From NCBI RefSeq assembly GCF_021134715.1, contig NC_060028.1:3246501-3310500 (forward strand): a stretch of 64,000 bases of DNA, written 5' to 3'. Below the pieces are notes generated by a model, which saw only the letters and a list, made by a program, of their open reading frames with translations, did not search any database and had not been told where the DNA came from. This document shows, in pieces, positions 55,932 through 64,000 of this stretch (its first letter is position 1; every line of letters begins with the position of its first letter). The translations under genes and the position numbers were made by a program. Origin of the DNA: Daphnia pulex. Its lineage: Eukaryota; Arthropoda; Branchiopoda; Diplostraca; Daphniidae.

Positions 55932-56560
55932 AGTCAACTTTCTACTTGTGGGAGCCATTTTTCGTTCAACTCTGTTAAATGCACTACGGCCAGGGGCATT
56001 CGTTGCCCCAAAAAAGGGCGTCTTGATTATTATTAACCAAGAAATTAATTCACACGTTGATACATTTTGTATACCTTAAAACAATCGAATCATTATCATA
56101 AGAAATCAAAATTACCATAAAAAATAAATACCTCAGGTTTTCATCCGGACCCTGTCAACAATAATAATGTCCACTAGTTTTACATTCCCAGAAACGTCTT
56201 TCATAAAAACGTCAAATTCTGGTATACTAATCAAATGCTTAAAATCTAATCAATAAGATAGTGCCGTTGATTTGTTTCCCCGAGCATACAGCTATGTATA
56301 GGTCGGTCACGAATAACTTACAGCCACAATTTTTCCCATTCCATTTTCCTCAAGATTGATTCCAGCATAAACAGAGGGCGTAAGTTTATGCTTGCCTGCA
56401 ATAACCCAGTGATGATCTGGGAGACTTACATGACATTCAACGTGCATCAAAAGTGGGGCTTGCTCGTTGGCAGCAGGTGAGGCAAATTAGAACTTTTGCC
56501 TTGTAGTCTTGAATTATAATTGATACATTGTTTGGTCTTACAAGAGAAGCAAATTCCTCT
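55932..56560 (-). pseudogene. Broken copy of a multi-copy gene (GPDEN / GRSAFNRVER type), hit by the Harbinger element
   Basis: On the minus strand: APLLMHVECHVSLPDHHWVI, LTPSVYAGINLEENGMGKIV, then KHLISIPEFDVFMKDVSGNV, a VD-GPDEN-LRY block that needs a one-base shift, and NNQDALF with NAPGRSAFNRVERKMAP-type residues after another shift. The reading ends at RKLTG exactly where the Harbinger element starts (about 55931). From memory this motif order occurs in repeated arthropod genes of unknown role, possibly transposon-derived. The expected continuation (a LPH-x-H-x-GSHLD-type segment) is not visible beyond the element. Inactive. Confidence 0.5.
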
Positions 56561-56910
56561 AAACGCCTTATTGTTGCCGAACAAAGGCACATGTTAACAT
56601 GTTTGGAATGATGATCATTTTGTGCGCGAATTTAGCGAAAAGGAACGTAGACACATGCAATTTGCCTTCAATTGAAGCAACAGCTTTGGTAGAAGCCTTA
56701 AATAAAAAGAGCTCCTACTCACCTTGAATATTTATAGCAAGAAGGCGATTTAAAGAATTAGTGCGCTAAGATAGATTTAATGTAATTTACCATAAATCCG
56801 TCAGTCATTATTTTATCTGTAAAGTCATCTAGCGCCTTAATGCTGCAATAAATATCACACCTTTTTTTAATGAGTGGCAGAACCGTGAATGGCAATATCA
56901 ACAATGGCTT

Positions 56911-57147
56911 TTAGATGAATTGGCTGAATTGGACGCCAGTTTTTCCTCTCAGCTTCAAAGTTGATTTTACTTCGAGATGTGTTTCACACAATTTTGAAAT
57001 TGTTTCTCTTTTGGCTGCTCTGCTTTTCTTCTGTCTAGGGTCTTTATTTTTTCGTTTGGACTTCAGCTCGTCCTCTTGTGCCTCAGTAATATGGCCATTA
57101 TTCTTACTTGAAAATTCTTTCTTGCAAATTTTACACGAGATGCGCAC
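56911..57147 (-). CDS. Possible finger-and-basic-linker fragment
   Basis: The frame starts MRISCKICKKEFSSKN, a Cys-x-x-Cys half-finger as in BED/C2H2 proteins, followed by a highly charged stretch (SKRKNKDPRQKKSRAAKRE) and KLCETHLEVKS. There is no clear second His pair. It may be the N-terminal end of a hAT-type or related transposase gene, or of the broken gene just downstream on this strand. Weak. Confidence 0.3.
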   Translation of the reverse strand: MRISCKICKKEFSSKNNGHITEAQEDELKSKRKNKDPRQKKSRAAKRETISKLCETHLEVKSTLKLRGKTGVQFSQFI

Positions 57148-57159
57148 ACTTAAGCGCTA

Positions 57160-58530
57160 TTGATGAATCAAACAAATTTCAAATCGAAGTTAACATATTT
57201 TCGCTAAGGTCTTTTTAAAAATAAATGTTAGAAACCCAATATCACTTTTTTTTATGTAATTGCAATTCCAAATAGATGATAAGAAAGAGAAAAAAATTCC
57301 CCATCTTTTCTCTACTTTTGAAACCTGTTGCACAAATAGTGAAAAAGTGACTGGTTTTTACAGTTGGGTCCTTTTAATTGCAGTTTTTAGATTTTCACGG
57401 TTAGCTAGTGCCAAATTTGGAGTTTCTTTGTTCATCTTTGAAGTGGTTCATTTCTCTCAAATCTGTATACGTTGCTAATAGAATGCGTCGGTTGGGCTGT
57501 TTGTTTCACGGTTGTTTTCTGCCCTACTTCACCCAAGTCTTCCTTTCATCAGATTGGCTAGTTTGATCAGCGCCTCTAAAACTTGAGGATTTGGGACTGC
57601 TTCTACTTCAATGCTGGCCATTTTTTTATTCAACCGATCAGTCATTTCTCTTCCAAACCCTGCTCGTTCAAGGCGTATGTTGTAAATTTTTTGTCAGCCC
57701 TTAAACGCAACTTGTGGATATAATTCGTATTTTGTAATCATTCGAATAATTGTAAACAATCCCCCAACCCTCATTTATGTTTTTATTTTTTTAAATATCT
57801 ATATATTTTTAGTTTTGCATTCATTTAATTTTGAATTCGGTACCGATTATAGTCTGAAAAGCGATTATTTTTCAATGACTTTACCCCTTTTCTTGAAATG
57901 TATTGTTGGGTCCGTCACATCCTGTCCGGTTGTCTTTAGTCAAACTGGCAGCGGAACTTGCAGTTCCTCCGGCTCACATCTATAAACGGTGGCGTTTGGC
58001 TGGGAGGAGAGGAGCCGATTGTGGGCAAGTAAACCGAGGGAAGACGGAGCGTGATCGGTAATCAGTATTCCTGCTCATGGTTGCACATCAAGTATTCACA
58101 ACTATGAACGGTGGCGTTTGGCTCTTGAGGTAGTGTGAGTACCGTAAGTGGGGATCCGGTAAGATCCCATCGCCCCATACTCCTTCTACGTGTGACCGAG
58201 CTGTCTGACGGGTTACGGAATGTCAAGCGGCTTTTGATACGCTAGGCATGTGTGGTGAATTAACAATTTCCTTGAGGAAAAGCGAAGAGTATTTTCGAAA
58301 TAACTTCAACTGTCATCCTCCCTGCTTTTAAAATAATTGATGCAAAACCAATTTGATGTTAATATCTTTGAAATAAAAGCAATTGCTGTCCGGGGGGGGG
58401 GGGTTCGGTTAAACACATTGGAATAATTACAAGATGAGGTTTTTTCTTAAGCGTATATTTGAAAGTTTTTGAAAAAATTTCATCCGCGGACTGATTTTTA
58501 TTATTGTTCGTTTTTTACTGATTCAAATCA
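57160..58530. other. Non-coding stretch with a G+C-richer island
   Basis: No gene is seen. Between 57930 and 58240 the sequence is G+C-richer and contains a direct repeat: CACATCTATAAACGGTGGCG at 57974 and CACAACTATGAACGGTGGCG at 58097, each followed by TTTGGCT. A G-run lies at 58390-58401. Confidence 0.4.
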
Positions 58531-58538
58531 ATCTTGGA

Positions 58539-59076
58539 TTGTTAGCAAAGATTTTTTGGTTGAAATTCCGTAAAATAATTTATTGTATTTTAGGTTTTCT
58601 GAGATTGGTCAGAGCATGTCACGTCAACATGTTTGATTGGCTAGGGAGAACGTGGGACGACAAAGTGCTGGACATTGAATTATTCTTTCGCCACATTTGG
58701 ATAATTATCTCAAGAGGGCAGGAGGTAAACGGTCACCCAGGTAATATTTTTTAGTTATTCTTATTTCAGTTTGATTCTTTCACTGGTTTGACGCGATTTA
58801 TTTTCTTCCAGGATGGACAAAAACACTAAACACTTGGTGGCCGAGTGCGATCTTCTGTGAAAGTGTTAATAGAAAGGCGCCAGTTATTCGCTTATGGTCG
58901 ATTCTTTCCCGTTGGGCATGCTCCCACAGCACGGCAGCAATGAGTTCAAGTTACAGCTGTGCGTGCAACCAAGGATGAATCCGGGCAGAATTTTCCCGGT
59001 CCACGGAATATTCAACATGGTGGACGTGGACACACGTGAACGAATTCAACCACACGTTATCGGCTTGGAAAATTGA
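58539..59076 (+). CDS. Possible two-exon fragment, unrecognised
   Basis: A frame ending FDWLGRTWDDKVLDIELFF, RHIWIIISRGQEVNGHP meets a GTAATA donor at 58741. A TTCTTCCAG acceptor lies at 58804-58812, and a frame from 58894 reads MVDSFPLGMLPQHGSNEFKL, QPRMNPGRIFPVHGIFNMVD, DTRERIQPHVIGLEN to a stop. Phase does not join the two cleanly. Composition is protein-like. Unknown function. Confidence 0.3.
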
Positions 59077-59369
59077 AGTTTTGCTTCAAGGTCTTCTAGC
59101 CTAATACGGGACTGCAAGAGACTCAGCCCTCATTGAATATTATCCAAATGGATTTCATATTTTTTATCTTTTTTTTAAATTGATATTTACGTTAGATTTA
59201 AAAATCAAGTAAACTCAAGATGATGTCATATATTTACATGGTCCCTCGAACCTAGTAACGAACCGATTATTATTACAACTGCAGTGTCAAATACGAAAGC
59301 AGCAGTAAACCCAAGACTGGGAACTTGTATCACTAAAGTGAGACAGTAGTCCATCGAGTTAGTGGACAG

Positions 59370-60231
59370 AAACGACGTAAAAAGTTTCTGGGACTTGCTC
59401 GATCAACTCTTCCCAAGGAGATTTTTCTACAGACTTGGAATTACAGCTCCATCTGCCAAGGAAAAACCAAGGAAAGGCGCAAGGCGTACGAACGCTCTAA
59501 GTTCGTAGAGTTGAAACTCCGCTGAAAGATCAGGGTAAACGCGGTAGCTCTGAATACGGGTCCGTTTGATACTCCAAACGGAAAACCTGTACTAGCCGGT
59601 GACGGCCCTCGTTTCAGGACAGTTCGCAGTTCCGGGCACGGCGAGTGACCTAGTTACCTCAGAGTTATTGGCGGTGATCGCTCGTTACGCGGCACAAGCA
59701 ACTCAACCTTCGCCATCGGCCTCGATGTGCCACGCAACAACAACAAAAGCGGCTCCTAAATGTCTGGCAGCAAGTAAGAAACAGGCGGCTGCTTCGAAAG
59801 AGGTAAAAGTCGAGTCTCTGAAATTTCCGGCTCCGTTGAGTCCGATATTGCCGAAGCCGTCGAAAGGCAAAGCGATAACCCAGGCGAAGCCCACGTGAAA
59901 AGAAGCGCCAGCCGTCCGTCGTACGCCAGCCAAACAGTTAGAGTTTATTCTTCAAAGTTTCAACGAAAGAAATCCTGGTGTAATGCTTGTGAAACTCCTG
60001 AAACCCAGGCGAAAATCAGCTGTCAACCCTCCCTCAAAGGAGTTAGTAGAGGCGGCGGCAAAGCAGATGGTTAGATGCAATAGCCTCAGATCTGCCAAAG
60101 ATCCTGAGCCAGGCAAGGGGAAGACTCCCACAACCGAGCCTGTCAACTTAAGTGGCGAACTGAAGCGTCTGTTCAGCGACACGGACAGTGCAGAGGAAGA
60201 GCTTTTTAAGGGAACCCTAATTTCCGTTTAG
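59370..60231 (+). pseudogene. Lys/Pro-rich gene fragments, copy 1
   Basis: Plus-strand pieces: LARSTLPKEIFLQTWNYSSI then TKERRKAYERSKFVELKLR and a stop (to 59525); 59599-59898 (VTSELLAVIARYAAQATQPS, KKQAAASKEVKVESLKF); and 59983-60231 (KELVEAAAKQMVRCNSLRSA, GKGKTPTTEPVNLSGELKRL, FSDTDSAEEEL). The last block is repeated at 60680. The protein is basic, rich in Lys, Ala and Pro, and looks disordered. It may come from a retroelement gag or a chromatin-type protein; I cannot say. Several stops break it. Confidence 0.4.
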
Positions 60232-60880
60232 AGAATTGGGTTGTTATTTGACCAGTTTCACCGTCATTGGATCTACATTTCCAGCAAGTAACAAAAAGTT
60301 GTATTTATTGTTTATTTGACCGGTTAACAATAACACTACTACCACATGATACAATGTAATACTGGATTATTTATGGATTGTATTCTTGTTGCCTTCTCAA
60401 TTCTCATAAGATTAGAGCAAATTAACTATGAAAATTTGTTAAAAGGAAGATAGAAATACTCAAACAGTTTCTTGCCATTCTAATAAGTTCAGTGTTCAGA
60501 AATATTCCGATATCTTTATTTGATATTTTTCTGGGTTTTAAGAAAAGATGAACGACCTCCTCCCAAATCGTATCACGGAATGGTGTGGCGGTGAGTGTTG
60601 CTTTCTTTCATTTTATAACTTCCAATATCAGCATACCCATTTGATTATATGAGCATTCCCTTTTGCCGGTTGAAACTCCATGAATGAGGAAAAAGCCCAC
60701 TGGCATTTACCAGAAGAGACGGCGGCAAAGCAGACGGTAAGACGCAATAGCCTCAGATCTTCCAAAAATCCTGAGCCAGGCAAGGGGAAAACTCCCAGAA
60801 TCAAGCCAGTCAACTTAAGTGGCGAACTGAAGCGTCTGTTCAGCGACACGGAGCGTGCGAAGGAAGAGCTTCTTAAAAAA
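60050..60880 (+). repeat. Direct duplication of about 165 bp
   Basis: 60050-60215 and 60714-60880 are similar over their whole length, for example GCAATAGCCTCAGATCT, CCTGAGCCAGGCAAGGGGAA and GTGGCGAACTGAAGCGTCTG, at a spacing of about 664 bp. The 450 bp between them is A+T-rich and non-coding. Confidence 0.85.
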
Positions 60881-61600
60881 ACCCCGATTCCCGTTCCGGC
60901 AGCGACTCCGGCCCCAGATCCAGTGGTGAACAGGCAGCCACAGAAACGACGACCAAGGTGCATGGCCGGCGAACAAGGAGCTGATCCTCACAGCAGAAGA
61001 AGAAGAGGAAGCCCTGAAAAACGCGGAGCATCCTCCCGCAAAACAAAGTGGTACAGAAGCTCGAGGAAGCAGTGAAGAAACTGGACTCGGTGGAAGAGCC
61101 AATGGTTTATTAAACGTGTTCTTTGTGTGCGATCAATACAAAACATTTGTAAAAAAATAAATAACTGTTTCTGTTTTCATTTTTCGAATAAAATGTTGCA
61201 CTCGGATAAGAAGAAAAAAGGGTGGAAGAGAAGTAACGATTACACCCCTAACCGGCTGGTACTATTAAAGAGGTCAGGCAGAACGATGTCAGATCCGGCC
61301 ATGCAAACATACGAAGCTGTCAGGCAAATCTGAGCCTGGACGAGAGCCTGGCTCTTCTTTGACTGAACCCGAAAGAAAAGGAGACCTACTATAAATTGGA
61401 AGAGGAGAAACAACTTCAAGATGCTCTGGCTAAAGAAGCGGCGGATAAGGCAGCAGCAGCAGCAGAGGAACAAACTAAAGTACTGATTCATCTATCTACT
61501 TTTCAAAAGCGACAAGCAGAGATTGAGAAAGAAAAAGATGGTCTGGTCATAAAATACTGGGACCAGCTATGTACCCGGAGGTAGCAGTAGTAGTGTGGCC
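60680..61600 (+). pseudogene. Lys/Pro-rich gene fragments, copy 2, with coiled-coil tail
   Basis: 60680-61075 repeats the copy-1 block (ETAAKQTVRRNSLRSSKNPE, VNLSGELKRLFSDTERAKEE), then a Pro/Arg-rich part. A further piece near 61230-61330 (YTPNRLVLLKRSGRTMSDPA, YEAVRQI) is followed, after a stop and frame change, by 61396-61584: EEEKQLQDALAKEAADKAAA, RQAEIEKEKDGLVIKYWDQL, a likely coiled coil. Order and composition suggest one gene broken by mutation. Family unknown. Confidence 0.4.
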
Positions 61601-61684
61601 GTAAATACGGCGTTGATCACACTCGTTGTGATCAACGATATTTTAAAAACTGTCACACTTTGAATTTCAGCCAGCCGAGCAGAA

Positions 61685-63288
61685 ATGGATCGTAGTAGAA
61701 GACGAGACCGTCGCGAAACCGCTGCTGAAGCCATTGCACGGTCCGTTAGCAGACGGCGATCACATGCAGCTGCAGCCGCCATTCCGGCTGTAGGCCGGGG
61801 TAATCAGAATCATACACAAGCTGCCGCTGCTGCCGATCCTCAGCCTGTTGGAGGCGGCCAACAAGTTCAAGCTGCCGCTCCTCAGCCTGTGGGACGCGGC
61901 CGACTTTTGTTAGCTGCCGCTGCTGCCGATCCTCAGCCTGTTGGAGGCGGCCAACAAGTTCAAGCTGCCGCTCCTCAGCCTGTGGGACGCGGCCGACTTT
62001 TGTTAGCTGCCGCTGCTGCCGATGACCTCGAGAGGACAACACGCGAAAAGGGTGAACGCTTATTGACGCAATCACTGGAACTTGGTGCCATTCCGCGTCA
62101 AACTGGATCGGCCGGAGCTCCTGGCGCTGCAGGCTCGACTGGTAATAACAATCATTGGGTCCTTTTTCTGAAACTCTACAAGCTACCCGATAATAAAATG
62201 TTGTTCAAATGGTTTACAGGTGCGGTTGGGCCACCAGGAGCAACAGGAAGTGCTGGAGCAGCGGGGGCTGCTGGCGCTGGAGGATCAGTCGGAGCAACAG
62301 GTAGGCCATTTACGCACCTTCAGAAACGAAATAACGTTTATTAAACCGTTTTTTGTTTGTTGTACTTTAGTACCTTTTCTGTTGTTTTGAACAATGTATT
62401 AATTATCAATTTATGTTTATTGCAGGGCCTCCCAGAGCAATAGGAACAACGGGGGCCGCTGGATCGGCGGGAGCGACGAGTCCACCAGGTGCAACAGGTC
62501 CCGGCCTTGGCCAACAACTTCATCAACCACCTGTAGCAGCCGCCATTAGGCCAGCTGGGCGTGGCATCCGACTTCAACAAGCTGCTGAAGCCGCCGCCAT
62601 TCCAGAAGTAGGCCGTGGCCGGGACATCGATCGACCAGCTGATGCAGCCGCACCTCCAGCCTGGCCGCTCCTGCAGCCGGTGCGCCAGGACCAACATGTT
62701 CAACCACACATGTTGGTCCTTAAAGACCTATTCAACTTCGTCACAAGTGTCCTAAGGTCGGAGGCGACCAATCGGACCTTTTCGACGGAGACGGGTTATA
62801 GAACCCTTTATTCCATACAAGGTAATTTTTTTTGGTAATTAATTTTTATATTTTAATTTATTTATCATTTCTTCTTTCTTATAGGTGATCCATTTGTAGC
62901 CTGCTACGATTCCATTCGTAACCACGTGGATGACAACAAGCGCGAGGCCGGTGCCAGATTCTTAAATCATTTAATTGATTTAGGTGCGGTGATCATGGAT
63001 GGCCCCATAATCACCGCAGGCCCAAATTTCCAACGCTATGTGGCTTATCTAAATCTTGGCAGATATGGACACTATAATGTGCATAATGCACGTTGTGGTG
63101 TAGAACAACATCTCGGCACCGAACGCTTTAGAAAACAGGAGTATCATCCTCCAGTAACTCCTGCAAAATCTTACGCTGAAAGCATAAAGAAAGGTCTGTT
63201 GGCCGCATTCGCACGCCTCGAGACAAAGTTAAAGAAGAAAAAGGAAAAGGAAGAAGAGGAAGCATTATTAGTAGAAGACACATTATAA
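61685..63288 (+). CDS. Ala/Gly-rich, collagen-like protein with unrecognised C-terminal domain
   Basis: Function unknown. Coding exons are 61685-62141, 62220-62300, 62426-62821 and 62885-63288, giving 445 residues with no stop. Every intron (78, 125 and 63 bp) splits a Gly codon in phase 1, so exons can be added or lost without changing frame. The start MDRSRRRDRRETAAEAIARS follows a TTTCAG acceptor 14 bases upstream. Residues about 25-120 are an Ala-rich repeat (AAAADPQPVGGGQQVQAAAP, PQPVGRGRLLLA, present twice as a near-exact 114-bp unit from 61824). Then come short Gly-x-y collagen-like runs (GAPGAAGSTG, GPPGATGSAGAAG, SPPGATGPG), too short for a stable collagen rod on their own. A second Ala/Arg-rich part leads to VLKDLFNFVTSVL, and the last exon encodes a compact domain (GDPFVACYDSIRNHVDDNKR, YNVHNARCGVEQHLG) and a Lys/Glu coiled tail. 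There is no signal peptide, so it is probably intracellular. Two broken relatives lie at 44.2 and 51.9 kb. Confidence 0.65.
61824..62019 (+). repeat. Tandem 114-bp coding repeat
   Basis: GCTGCCGCTGCTGCCGATCC starts one unit near 61829, and the same run recurs 114 bp on near 61916-61943; the full unit (through GGACGCGGCCGACTTTTGTT) is repeated almost without change. The repeat lengthens the Ala-rich part of the gene in whole codons (38 residues) and looks recent. Confidence 0.75.
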
Positions 63289-63289
63289 G

Positions 63290-64000
63290 TCAAGATAAAA
63301 AAAGTCACCGTCTATTTCAGTTAGACGAGACCAAAGAAATTTTTTCTGAATTTTTGAATCAAGTTTTTTTGTTCACAAATTGTTTTTTTTACCAAACCTG
63401 ATGAGCTGTTTAATTCTTATTTTTGTTTTTTATCACTGTAAATACTTCTACAATGGATGTTTTCTTTTAAGCCATTCGCAACGTACAGAAACTAAACGAA
63501 TACGGAAAGAAATTTGGCTATAGAGTGAATCATAAATCTAGTCACTAGATGTTTTTGGAATATATTCACGCGAATTTTTGAATATCCACCATATCAATTG
63601 GGAAAATCAACATCAGTTTTGACAAATTTTTAAATGTTTTGAAGAATAAGAATTTGATACGCAATAATATTAAAGTACAGTTGAGTTTATGTTCACCTCC
63701 TCTCCCCTAATGACGAAAAAAATTCGACAGAATGAAATGTTTTTTATTCTTTAATTTTATCTTATAACAGAACTATCTACTGACGACGCTGTTGCTTCAT
63801 TAACTAAGATAGAGGATATCAGGCGGAAGATACAGCAATGCCGATGTTACAGAATGTAGTTATCAAAACATGACACTTAATATATCCTTATTCGGCAACG
63901 TTGCCTATATTAAGCGGGATTGAAAATGGAATGATACTTCAGGACGGGAAAATTTGGCGTTTCTTATAATTTTTTTTCTAGGAAATCAGAATAAGTATGG
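63290..64000 (+). other. Downstream region with one possible exon
   Basis: Mostly A+T-rich. After a CTTATAACAG acceptor, 63771-63859 reads LSTDDAVASLTKIEDIRRKI, QQCRCYRM to a stop: short but protein-like, and possibly the last exon of another gene or an alternative end of the preceding one. I see nothing else. Confidence 0.3.

Overview
The window looks like a chromosomal segment of an arthropod, most likely a branchiopod crustacean of the Daphnia type. This is an inference from A+T-rich non-coding DNA, very short GT-AG introns (mostly about 48-110 bp), many decayed transposons of mixed classes, and local families of partly broken genes. There are no bacterial operons, rRNA genes or CRISPR arrays. 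Gene models below were built by hand from reading frame, splice sites and intron phase, so 5' ends are often open.

Layout. 1-2.8 kb is A+T-rich with no gene. 3.2-6.3 kb is a CR1/L2-type LINE with endonuclease and reverse transcriptase, broken by two stops and a frameshift. 7.8-15.5 kb holds small spliced fragments of unknown genes, a P-element-like transposase remnant and a Mutator-like transposase remnant. 17.3-18.3 kb is a hAT transposase remnant. 20.0-20.6 kb is a cluster of palindromes, including a 345-bp near-perfect hairpin. 24.3-25.4 kb is a BTB/BACK gene with one internal stop. 27.2-29.2 kb is a CHK2-like FHA-kinase gene with damaged catalytic motifs. 32.5-33.2 kb is a fold-back repeat with a tRNA-like core. 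34.1-36.8 kb is a KDM4-like JmjN/JmjC gene with an altered metal ligand. 40.3-42.1 kb is a decayed transposon-type gene.

42.7-53.7 kb: an alanine-rich repeat gene fragment, a CNOT1 pseudogene fragment, one apparently intact Tudor-domain gene (five coding exons, 512 residues), an intron-containing KYAT3-like aminotransferase pseudogene, and an exon related to the gene at 61.7 kb. 52.3-57.2 kb contains a TIR element, a Harbinger (HARBI1-type) transposase and a broken multi-copy gene that the Harbinger element appears to have entered. 59.3-61.6 kb holds duplicated lysine-rich fragments. 61.7-63.3 kb holds a four-exon gene combining Ala/Gly repeats, a collagen-like stretch and a C-terminal domain I do not recognise.

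How it fits together. The window does not encode one pathway. Its main theme is duplication and decay: extra copies of conserved eukaryotic genes (CHK2, KDM4, CNOT1, KYAT3, BTB) have lost key residues or gained stops while keeping introns, so they arose by DNA-level duplication rather than retroposition. The best candidate for something undescribed is the Ala/Gly-rich plus C-terminal-domain family, present as one intact-looking gene (61685-63288) and at least two broken relatives (44209-44867 and 51903-52211).
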